Assembly: GCF_021650935.1 (NCBI RefSeq)
Contig: NZ_CP091244.1
Coordinates: 930,001 to 994,000 of the forward strand
Origin: Thiothrix winogradskyi
Lineage (GTDB): Bacteria > Pseudomonadota > Gammaproteobacteria > Thiotrichales > Thiotrichaceae
Length of the DNA stretch: 64,000 nt
Direction of reading: 5' to 3'
Shown piece by piece: positions 34,053 to 41,272 of this stretch (position 1 is its first letter; the number at the start of each line of letters is the position of its first letter). The notes below the pieces were generated by a model. The model worked only from the letters and a program-made list of their open reading frames with translations. It was not told the DNA's origin and searched no databases. The position numbers were made by a program, and so were the translations under genes.

Positions 34053-34973
34053 ATGTCGATGTCTGACCGCGATGGCCTGATCTGGCTGGACGGCGAAATG
34101 GTGCCTTGGCGCGAAGCCAAAACCCACGTCTTAACCCATACCCTGCACTACGGCATGGGCGTTTTTGAAGGCGTGCGGGCGTATAAGACTGACCAAGGCA
34201 CGGCGATTTTCCGCTTGCAAGATCACACGGATCGCCTGTTTAATTCCGCCAAAATCATGCGGATGCCGATGCCATTCAGCAAAGAACAGTTGAATGATGC
34301 GCAACGTGCGGCAGTGCGTGAAAACAATCTGGATTCTGCCTACATTCGCCCGATGTGTTTCTACGGTTCGGAAGGCATGGGTTTGCGTGCTGATAACTTG
34401 GAAACCCACGCAATGGTCGCCGCTTGGACATGGGGTGCTTACCTCGGCGCGGAAAACATGGAAAAAGGTATCCGCATCAAGACCTCCTCCTTCAACCGCC
34501 ATCACGTCAATGTCACCATGTGCAAGGCGAAAGCTAACGGCAACTACATGAACTCCATGCTGGCGTTGCGTGAAGCCTTAGATGATGGTTATGACGAAGC
34601 CTTATTGCTGGATGTGGACGGTTTTGTGTCCGAAGGCAGCGCGGAAAACTTCTTTTTGATCAAAGAAGGTATTTTGTATACCCCGGAACTGACGGCAGCA
34701 TTGGATGGTATTACCCGTAAAACCGTGATCACACTGGCGCGTGATCTGGGCTATGAAGTCCGCGAAAAGCGCATTTCTCGTGACGAAGTGTATGGGGCGG
34801 ACGAAGCTTTCTTTACCGGCACAGCAGCGGAAGTCACCCCGATTCGTGAGCTGGATCGTCGTGCGATTGGCTCTGGCTCACGTGGCCCGATTACCGCGCA
34901 ATTGCAAGCCCTGTATCTGGATATTGTGCACGGTCGCTCTGACAAATACCGTTATTGGCTGACCCTTGTGTAA
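34053..34973 (+). CDS. ilvE: Branched-chain amino acid aminotransferase
   Basis: Class IV PLP-dependent transaminase of 306 residues acting in the last step of Val, Leu and Ile synthesis. Motifs include LHYGMGVFEGVRAY, the PLP-binding Lys in MCKAKANGNYMNS, DEALLLDVDGFVSEGSAENFF and GITRKTVITLARDLG, then EAFFTGTAAEVTPI. A good TGGAGA ribosome site precedes the ATG. The next gene, a small zinc-finger protein, follows after 31 bases and is a usual neighbour. Confidence 0.96.
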   Translation: MSMSDRDGLIWLDGEMVPWREAKTHVLTHTLHYGMGVFEGVRAYKTDQGTAIFRLQDHTDRLFNSAKIMRMPMPFSKEQLNDAQRAAVRENNLDSAYIRPMCFYGSEGMGLRADNLETHAMVAAWTWGAYLGAENMEKGIRIKTSSFNRHHVNVTMCKAKANGNYMNSMLALREALDDGYDEALLLDVDGFVSEGSAENFFLIKEGILYTPELTAALDGITRKTVITLARDLGYEVREKRISRDEVYGADEAFFTGTAAEVTPIRELDRRAIGSGSRGPITAQLQALYLDIVHGRSDKYRYWLTLV

Positions 34974-35004
34974 CCGATACTGAACTGATCACGTTGGAGG
35001 TTGT

Positions 35005-35211
35005 ATGTCTGCGCCGAGCCTTGCTGATTACAAACGTTTGAATGATACCCGCGAAGTGGTGGTGAAACGTCAAGATTTGCCCTTGAGCTGCCCCACGGAT
35101 GCGACTGCGTTGTGGTGCTCGCACCCGCGTGTGTCGCTGGCGATTGATGCCAGTGCGGATAAAACCGTGCGCTGCCCGTATTGCGGTACGCTTTACCGTT
35201 TGATCGACTAA
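35005..35211 (+). CDS. Small zinc-finger (zf-CHCC) protein
   Basis: A 68-residue protein with the CHCC zinc-binding pattern: C in LSCP, H in CSHPRV, and CPYC near the end (RCPYCGTLYRL). This fold resembles the C-terminal domain of mitochondrial complex I subunit NDUFS6. GGAGG precedes the ATG. It lies between ilvE and waaF, a common arrangement in proteobacteria. Function is not established. Confidence 0.88.
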   Translation: MSAPSLADYKRLNDTREVVVKRQDLPLSCPTDATALWCSHPRVSLAIDASADKTVRCPYCGTLYRLID

Positions 35212-35216
35212 ACGCT

Positions 35217-36272
35217 ATGGCGTTTTCCCCCCAACGTTGCCTGATCGTCGGCCCTTCGTGGGTCGGCGATATGGTGATGGCACAAAGCCTGTTCATGGCA
35301 CTCAAACAGCGTTTCCCCGATTTGCAGATTGATGTGCTTGCGCCTGCGTGGAGCAAGTCGATTTTGGCAGCAATGCCTGAAGTGCGTGCGGCAATTGAGA
35401 TGCCGTTGCAGCATGGCGAATTGGCACTGGGTAAACGTTACCAGCTTGGCAAATCCTTGCGGGCGAGTGCGTATGATTGGGCGATTGTGTTGCCGCGTTC
35501 GCTGAAAGCCGCACTGGTGCCGTTTTGGGCAAACATTCCGGTGCGCACGGGGTTTAAAGGGGAAATGCGTTACGGCTTGTTGAATGATATTCGCCCGCTG
35601 GATAAAACGGTGTTGACGATGACGGTGCAACGCTTTGTGGCGTTGGGGTTGGCGAAGGATGCTAGGTTGCCGCCGAACGTTCAGCAGCCGCAGTTAATCG
35701 TTGAAAGAAACCCCTCCCCAGCCCTCCCCTTATCAGGGAAGGGAGCTAAGATAGCTGATGCCTCTTACTCCTCCCCTGATAAGGGGAGGTTGGGAGGGGT
35801 TTCTCTTCTAGCCCTCTGCCCCGGCGCAGAATACGGTGCTGCCAAACGCTGGCCTGCCGAATATTACGCCGTCGTCGCCCAACATTACATCGCGCAAGGC
35901 GGGCAAGTGATCCTACTCGGCTCTGCCAAAGATGCCCCCGTCACCGCGCAAATTGCCGCCGCTGTGAATTCCCCCGCTTGCCAAGACCTTGCAGGCAAAA
36001 CCAGCATTCAGGATGTGCTGGAGCTGCTCGCCCAAGCCGATCAGGTGGTCAGCAATGACTCCGGTTTGATGCACGTTGCTGCCGCCGTAGACACGCCGGT
36101 GATTGCGGTGTATGGCTCTTCCGACCCGACGTATACCCCGCCTTTGAGTGACAAAGCAAAAATTCTCACCCTTGGGTTGCCGTGCAGCCCGTGTTTCAAG
36201 CGCGAATGCCCGCTCCAACATTTGGATTGCCTCAAAAAAATTCTGCCCGAACAAGTCATTTCCTTGCTATAA
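35217..36272 (+). CDS. waaF: Lipopolysaccharide heptosyltransferase II with in-frame repeat insertion
   Basis: GT9-family glycosyltransferase of 351 residues that adds the second heptose to the lipopolysaccharide inner core. Motifs: LIVGPSWVGDMVMAQSL at the N terminus, ALCPGAEYGAAKRWP, and the donor-site VSNDSGLMHVAAAVDTPVIAVYGSSDP with CSPC after it. Between about residues 164 and 198 the protein contains a Ser/Pro/Gly-rich stretch (NPSPALPLSGKG ... SPDKGRLGG) coded by a palindromic repeat element inserted in frame. It falls in the linker before the C-terminal domain, where an added loop may be tolerated. Six bases separate it from the zinc-finger gene. Confidence 0.92.
   Translation: MAFSPQRCLIVGPSWVGDMVMAQSLFMALKQRFPDLQIDVLAPAWSKSILAAMPEVRAAIEMPLQHGELALGKRYQLGKSLRASAYDWAIVLPRSLKAALVPFWANIPVRTGFKGEMRYGLLNDIRPLDKTVLTMTVQRFVALGLAKDARLPPNVQQPQLIVERNPSPALPLSGKGAKIADASYSSPDKGRLGGVSLLALCPGAEYGAAKRWPAEYYAVVAQHYIAQGGQVILLGSAKDAPVTAQIAAAVNSPACQDLAGKTSIQDVLELLAQADQVVSNDSGLMHVAAAVDTPVIAVYGSSDPTYTPPLSDKAKILTLGLPCSPCFKRECPLQHLDCLKKILPEQVISLL
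35707..35805. repeat. Palindromic repeat element inserted in waaF
   Basis: Two arms of about 38 bases, 35707-35745 and 35768-35805, are near-perfect inverted repeats (left GAAACCCCTCCCCAGCCCTC..., right ending ...GGTTGGGAGGGGTTTC). They enclose about 22 bases. The element is open in the waaF frame and adds about 34 codons. A shorter relative lies at 23969-23993. Confidence 0.9.
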
Positions 36273-36341
36273 AGCAACTAATCACATAACAAAACCCGCT
36301 ATGCTGTGCCGCAGCAATTTTTCTTTTGAATAGGTGTATGT

Positions 36342-38213
36342 ATGGAACTCGAACAACTCAAAGTGCGTGGTTTTTTGGCGAAATGTTCGCCTTTGAAAGA
36401 GTTGCCAGCAGAGTGGCTGGATAAGCTTGCACAGAGCGTTACATTCAAGTGTTCTTCCGCTGGTGACGCCGTTTTAACCATTGGCGAACAGAATGATCAT
36501 GTACTGCTCATCCGCCGGGGTGCCGTTGATGTGTGTCTGGAAAGCGGGGATGTGTACGGGCGTTTTAGCAAGGGTGACTGGGTGGGCTATCGTTCCGTGC
36601 TGCGTGGTGGCGTAGTCAGTATGAATGTGATGGCCTTGGAAGACAGCTTGTTCTTCGCCATTCCTGCCTCTCTGTTTTTAGAGTTGGTGGGTAGCTTTGA
36701 TCGTGTTTCCAAATACTTCTCTGATCGCAAACAAGAGCGGTTGCGCAGTGCGCTACAAGAAATCCGTGGCAATGACGGTATGTCATTGGTGGCGATGCAC
36801 GTGCGCGATTTGATGAAGCTGCCAATGCTGGTGGGTAAAAGCGATAGCATCCAGCAAGTGGCGCAACAGATGAACGAATTCAATACCCAAACCGTGATGG
36901 TCACAGGCGATGACGGTGGTTTGTGCGGCATTGTCACCGACGTGGATTTCCGTAAGCGCGTGGTGGCAGAAGGGCGCAGCATTCATTTGCCGATTGCCGA
37001 TATTATGACCCTGAACCCGCTGACCCTGACCCCGCGTGATCAGGCTTCCGAAGCCTTATTGCTGATGTCGCGCCGCAATATCCGCCATTTGCCAGTGGTG
37101 GAAGACAGCGAAGTGGTGGGTGTGTTATCCGCCAGCGATTTGTTACGCACCCAAAGCAGCAGCGCAGTGTATTTGGTCGGGGATATTTTCGCGGCGCAAG
37201 ACGTGGCGCGGTTGGCGGAATTGAGCAAGAGTTTGCCGAAACTGTTGGTCAGTTTGGTGAAACAAAGTTTGCCTGCCAATGATATTGGGCAATCCATCAC
37301 CTCCATCGGGCAGGCGATTGCACGGCGTTTATTGGTGATGGCAGAAGAAAAATTCGGCGCACCGCCCGTGCCGTATGCGTTTATCGTGGCGGGGTCGATG
37401 GCGCGGCGTGAACAGACTGCGCATTCCGATCAGGATAACGGCATGATTTTGTCGGATGATTACAATGAGGCGCAACACGGCGAGTATTTCCGGCAGATAG
37501 CGAAATATGTGAGCGACGGTTTGGATGCGTGCGGTTACATTTACTGCCCCGGCAATGTGATGGCGACCAATGACCAGTGGAGGCAACCGTTGGCGGTATG
37601 GCGTGGCTATTTTGATGCGTGGATCACTAAGCCAGAACCGATGGCGTTAATGTATGCCAGCATTTTCTTCGACCTGCGCTGCTTGCACGGCGACGCCAGT
37701 TTGCTAAGCCGTTTGCTAGAAGAAATCCTGAGCAAAACCAAAACTAGTACTCTGTTTCAAGCGTTTATGGCTGGCAATGCCCTGAGCCACAAACCGCCGA
37801 TCGGTTTCTTCCGAGGCTTTGTGTTGGATAAAGACAGCAAAGACAGCAGTGCTGAAAAAGGCATGGATATGAAGAAACGCGGCGTTGTGCCGATCATCGA
37901 CATGGCGCGGCTGTATGCGTTGGCGGCAGGGCTTGCGCCGATCAATACGTGGGAACGGCTGGAGGCGATCGCCGACGCGGGAACCATGACTCGTTCCACC
38001 GTGGAAGACGTGCGCGATGCTTTCGAGTTCATCAGCATGGTGCGCTTGCAGCATCAAGCCAAGCAAATCGAAAACGGGCAAAAACCCAATAACCACATGC
38101 CGCCCGAAGAGCTGTCAGCGTTAGAACGTCGCCATTTGAAAGATGCGTTCGAGGTGATTTCGACCATGCAGGAAAGCATGGCGACCCGCTATCAGGCGGA
38201 TCGGTTTAGATAA
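36342..38213 (+). CDS. cNMP-binding, CBS and DUF294 nucleotidyltransferase-like protein
   Basis: A 623-residue cytosolic protein. The order is: cyclic-nucleotide-binding-like domain (residues about 10-130, LTIGEQNDHVLLIRRGAVDV), a CBS pair (about 150-270, MVTGDDGGLCGIVTDVDFRKRV, MSRRNIRHLPVVED), a DUF294 nucleotidyltransferase-like domain (FIVAGSMARREQTAHSDQDNG, the GS...D-x-D core) and a DUF294 C-terminal helical domain (MDMKKRGVVPIIDMARLYAL). In other proteobacteria this protein lies with an acetate-type symporter and a DnaQ-like exonuclease; here those genes are at 45.8-51.3 kb. Its transferase activity and ligand are unknown. Confidence 0.88.
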   Translation: MELEQLKVRGFLAKCSPLKELPAEWLDKLAQSVTFKCSSAGDAVLTIGEQNDHVLLIRRGAVDVCLESGDVYGRFSKGDWVGYRSVLRGGVVSMNVMALEDSLFFAIPASLFLELVGSFDRVSKYFSDRKQERLRSALQEIRGNDGMSLVAMHVRDLMKLPMLVGKSDSIQQVAQQMNEFNTQTVMVTGDDGGLCGIVTDVDFRKRVVAEGRSIHLPIADIMTLNPLTLTPRDQASEALLLMSRRNIRHLPVVEDSEVVGVLSASDLLRTQSSSAVYLVGDIFAAQDVARLAELSKSLPKLLVSLVKQSLPANDIGQSITSIGQAIARRLLVMAEEKFGAPPVPYAFIVAGSMARREQTAHSDQDNGMILSDDYNEAQHGEYFRQIAKYVSDGLDACGYIYCPGNVMATNDQWRQPLAVWRGYFDAWITKPEPMALMYASIFFDLRCLHGDASLLSRLLEEILSKTKTSTLFQAFMAGNALSHKPPIGFFRGFVLDKDSKDSSAEKGMDMKKRGVVPIIDMARLYALAAGLAPINTWERLEAIADAGTMTRSTVEDVRDAFEFISMVRLQHQAKQIENGQKPNNHMPPEELSALERRHLKDAFEVISTMQESMATRYQADRFR

Positions 38214-38227
38214 GGAGAGCCGCTGGT

Positions 38228-39640
38228 GTGTTACATGCCCAGTTGACGGAATTTGCTTGCCCTGCGCTGACGGTGGCAGGCAGCGACACGATCCGCACGG
38301 TAGCTGCCCGCATGACGCAGGCGGCAGGTCGTGCTGCGCTGGTGTTGGACGCATCTGGCAACTTGCAAGGCGTGGTCACGGATATGGATTTGCGCACACG
38401 GGTGCTGGCTGCTGGGCTTGAGCCGACAACCCCGGTGGGCGACATTATGACTAGCCAACCGCTGGTGGTTGATGCTTCTGAAACCGCATCCGCCGCGCTG
38501 CTGCTGATGGCACGGCGCAATATTCGCCATATTCTGGTAAGGCTGGCAGATGGCAGTTTTGGGATTGTGTCGGCGTTCGATCTGTTGCGGCAATACGATT
38601 ACAACGCTGCTTGGCTGATTGGCGACATCCACGTCGCGGCGGATGTGGCAACCCTGTCACGCCTCAGTCAACATTTGCCATCTGCCTTGGTGCGCATGGT
38701 GCAAAACGGCACGCCTGCCCATGACATTGCGCACTCCCTGAGTCTGGTTGGGCAGGAAATTGTGCATCGCTTGCTGACACTCGCGGAAAACCGTTTCGGC
38801 GAACCGCCCATTCCCTACGCTTTCATCGTTGCTGGTTCGATGGGGCGGCATGAGCAAACTATCCACACCGATCAAGATAACGCGATGATTCTGGACGATA
38901 GTTTCGTGGCGGAATTACACGACGGCTATTTCCAGCAAGTGGCGCACTTTGTCAGTGATGGGCTGGCGGCGTGTGGGTATGTGTATTGCCCCGGCAATAT
39001 CATGGCAAGCAATCCGCAATGGCGGCAACCGCTGCACGTTTGGCGCGAATATTTCCGCCAGTGGATTGATACCCCCGAACCGCAAGCTTTGGTGAATGCA
39101 ACCATCTTTTTCGATCTGCGCTGTACCTATGGCGATGACAGTTTGTGGTTGCGGCTGCGTGATGATTTGTTGGGGCGTAGCCGCAATAGCAGCTTGTTTC
39201 AGCGTTTGCTGGCGGAAAATGCGCAAACGTTCCAGCCGCCGCTGAATTTTTGGGGCGGGCTTGCCAGTGAGCGCAACGCCAATGGCGAAAAAGTCATCGA
39301 CTTGAAAAAGCGTGGGGTTGTGCCGGTGATTGATTTGGCGCGGGTGTATGCACTGGCACACGGTTTGCCGCCCGTGAATACGGTGGAACGCCTGCAAGCC
39401 TTGGCAGAGGCGGGGGCGTTGAACCGTGCTGATGTGGGGGAATTGCTGGAAGCATTGGAGGTGATTAGTCGCTTGCGTTTGCAGCATCAGGCACGGCAGG
39501 TGCTGGCGGGGGTGAAGCCGGATAATGCGTTGCCACTGGCGAGTTTGTCGGCGTTGGAGCGTAATCATTTGAAGGGTGCTTGTAAGGTGGTGGCGCGGTT
39601 GCAGCAGGGGATGTTCCGGGTTTACCGGAGTGGGGGGTGA
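38228..39640 (+). CDS. CBS-DUF294 nucleotidyltransferase-like paralogue
   Basis: A 470-residue paralogue of the preceding protein, lacking the cNMP-binding domain. A CBS pair (VLDASGNLQGVVTDMDLRTRV, MARRNIRHILV) comes first, then the nucleotidyltransferase core FIVAGSMGRHEQTIHTDQDNAMI and the helical DUF294 C-terminal domain (LKKRGVVPVIDLARVYALA). Many blocks match the neighbour almost word for word, so the two came from a tandem duplication followed by loss or absence of the first domain. It starts at a GTG with AGGAG upstream, 14 bases after the first gene. Confidence 0.87.
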   Translation: MLHAQLTEFACPALTVAGSDTIRTVAARMTQAAGRAALVLDASGNLQGVVTDMDLRTRVLAAGLEPTTPVGDIMTSQPLVVDASETASAALLLMARRNIRHILVRLADGSFGIVSAFDLLRQYDYNAAWLIGDIHVAADVATLSRLSQHLPSALVRMVQNGTPAHDIAHSLSLVGQEIVHRLLTLAENRFGEPPIPYAFIVAGSMGRHEQTIHTDQDNAMILDDSFVAELHDGYFQQVAHFVSDGLAACGYVYCPGNIMASNPQWRQPLHVWREYFRQWIDTPEPQALVNATIFFDLRCTYGDDSLWLRLRDDLLGRSRNSSLFQRLLAENAQTFQPPLNFWGGLASERNANGEKVIDLKKRGVVPVIDLARVYALAHGLPPVNTVERLQALAEAGALNRADVGELLEALEVISRLRLQHQARQVLAGVKPDNALPLASLSALERNHLKGACKVVARLQQGMFRVYRSGG

Positions 39641-39667
39641 TTGTTGATAGATTTGGTAGTGTATCTG

Positions 39668-39774
39668 TCTTGAACTGGGATTTTTAGGATTCGTGGGATT
39701 TTAGGATTAAGAGAAGAGGTCGGTGGGTGTCCATCCTGCTAATCCTTAAATCCTGAAAATCCTAGTTCAAGACG
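39668..39774. repeat. Long imperfect inverted repeat upstream of the DUF4143 ATPase
   Basis: The left arm starts GTCTTGAACTGGGATTTTTA and the right arm ends AAAATCCTAGTTCAAGAC. The arms are about 35-40 bases, rich in a GGATTTTAGGATT-type pattern, and separated by about 30 bases. The form is that of a dispersed palindromic repeat. It lies between the DUF294 gene and the ATPase gene. Confidence 0.8.
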
Positions 39775-39778
39775 AAAA

Positions 39779-39829
39779 ATGGAGTCGCTAACGCCAAAAA
39801 ACATTGTAAAATGGCGTTACGAACTCCAT
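39779..39829. repeat. Second inverted repeat just before the ATPase start
   Basis: ATGGAGTCGCTAACGCCA and TGGCGTTACGAACTCCAT pair at 16 of 18 positions, with a 15-base A-rich loop. It lies just upstream of the probable ATPase start and could affect its expression or mark an insertion boundary. Confidence 0.75.
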
Positions 39830-39838
39830 TTTACGGTG

Positions 39839-41086
39839 ATGCTGATGTACAACCGACTGTTTACCCCGCCCAACAACAAGAGCTTTTTCCTATTCGGGCC
39901 TCGCGGTACGGGTAAAACCACTTGGCTGAAAACACATTTCAAGGATGCCATCCATCTGGATTTTCTACGCCCAGCGTTATACCAACGCCTGCTGGGGTCG
40001 GAAAACCGGCTGGAGGAATACATTCCGTCCGACTACAGCGGTTGGGTGGTGCTGGATGAAGTGCAGAAAATCCCCAATCTGTTGGATGAAGTCCACCGCT
40101 TGATTGAGGAACGTAAGGATCTGTACTTTGTGTTAACGGGTTCGAGCGCCCGCAAATTGCGCCGCAGCAATGTCAATCTGCTGGCGGGGCGTGCCTTGCA
40201 ATACCACTTTTTCCCGCTGACCGTGCAGGAAGTGGGCAATGATTTCGTGCTGGAGCGAGCCTTGCGCTACGGGATGTTGCCGTCGGTATTCAGCGAAGAA
40301 AATCCTAAACACTACTTGCAAGCCTACCTCCAAACCTATTTGGAACAGGAGGTGCAGCAAGAAGGCTTGACCCGCAATATCGGCGCATTCAGCCGCTTTC
40401 TGGAGATTGCCAGCTTTTCCCAAGGCGAATCGCTGAACATCACCGAAGTGGCACGCGAAGCCAATATCAACCGCAAAGTGGCGGAAAACTATTTCACCAT
40501 CCTCGAAGATTTGCTGATTGCCTACCGCCTGCCGGTCTTTAGCAAACGTGCCAAACGTAAGCTGACCCAGCACTGCAAGTTTTACCTGTTCGATACCGGC
40601 ATTTATTACCAGGTGCGCCCCAAAGGGGTGTTGGATAGCCCGGAGGAACTGGAAGGCGTGTGTCTGGAATCGCTGGTGTTGCAGGAAATCCGCGCCATGA
40701 ATGCCTACCGCGACTGGGGCTATGACTTGTCATTTTGGCGCACCGCGACGGGGATTGAGGTGGATATTATCTGCTACGGCGAAAACGGGTTCTATGCGCT
40801 TGAGGTTAAACGCACTCGGCAGGTTTCCAGCAAACACTTGAGTGGGCTGAAGAGTTTCCGTGAGGATTATCCGCAAGTTACGCCGTATCTGCTGTATGGT
40901 GGTGATGACGTGTTGGAGGTTGATGGGATTAAGGTGATTCCGGTCGTTACTTTTTTGAAGGGGATGGACGGATATTTGATGCCTGAAAGATTTCGCCAAA
41001 CTGCTTTGCAAGTTCCCAATGCTGAAACCCGTCGGGCAATGGAAGAAGCACGAGTCATCACTAAAGCACGTTTCGATAAGCCCTAG
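39839..41086 (+). CDS. AAA_14/DUF4143 ATPase
   Basis: A 415-residue protein of the AAA_14-DUF4143 type. Walker A is FGPRGTGKTTWL, Walker B is WVVLDEVQKIP, and the sensor segment is FVLTGSSARKLRR. The C-terminal DUF4143 domain has LEIASFSQGESLNITEVAREANINRKVAENYF (helix-turn-helix-like) and a nuclease-like GIEVDIICYGENGFYALEVKRT core with Asp and ExK. The family is widespread, mobile and of unclear role; the ExK motif resembles PD-(D/E)xK nucleases. The start is one of ATG 39839 or 39845. It is convergent with the TIR gene. Confidence 0.85.
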   Translation: MLMYNRLFTPPNNKSFFLFGPRGTGKTTWLKTHFKDAIHLDFLRPALYQRLLGSENRLEEYIPSDYSGWVVLDEVQKIPNLLDEVHRLIEERKDLYFVLTGSSARKLRRSNVNLLAGRALQYHFFPLTVQEVGNDFVLERALRYGMLPSVFSEENPKHYLQAYLQTYLEQEVQQEGLTRNIGAFSRFLEIASFSQGESLNITEVAREANINRKVAENYFTILEDLLIAYRLPVFSKRAKRKLTQHCKFYLFDTGIYYQVRPKGVLDSPEELEGVCLESLVLQEIRAMNAYRDWGYDLSFWRTATGIEVDIICYGENGFYALEVKRTRQVSSKHLSGLKSFREDYPQVTPYLLYGGDDVLEVDGIKVIPVVTFLKGMDGYLMPERFRQTALQVPNAETRRAMEEARVITKARFDKP

Positions 41087-41136
41087 AAGCTGTTAGATGC
41101 CCTTCACCTCGAATGACAAATAGTTTGAATTGTAAC

Positions 41137-41161
41137 GATAATCGGAAAAAATCCGATTATC
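41137..41161. other. 10-bp perfect hairpin between ATPase and TIR genes
   Basis: GATAATCGGA and TCCGATTATC pair perfectly around five A. It lies 50 bases after the ATPase stop. There is no T run on the plus strand, but a strong stem here may help end transcription. Confidence 0.6.
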
Positions 41162-41207
41162 CTTTCAAATTCGGCTATACGCTGTACCCAGATCAAGAGA
41201 ATGTTGC

Positions 41208-41258
41208 CTTCGACTCCGCTCAGGCAACGGCACGTCCGCTGGCTGAGCGGAGTCGAAG
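41208..41258. repeat. Palindromic repeat with 16-bp perfect arms
   Basis: CTTCGACTCCGCTCAG and CTGAGCGGAGTCGAAG are perfect inverted repeats around a 19-base centre. I recognise this arm sequence as a dispersed palindrome found in many bacterial genomes. It lies 15 bases from the TIR gene's stop codon, between the two convergent genes. Confidence 0.85.
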
Positions 41259-41272
41259 CCACATTCAGGCAA

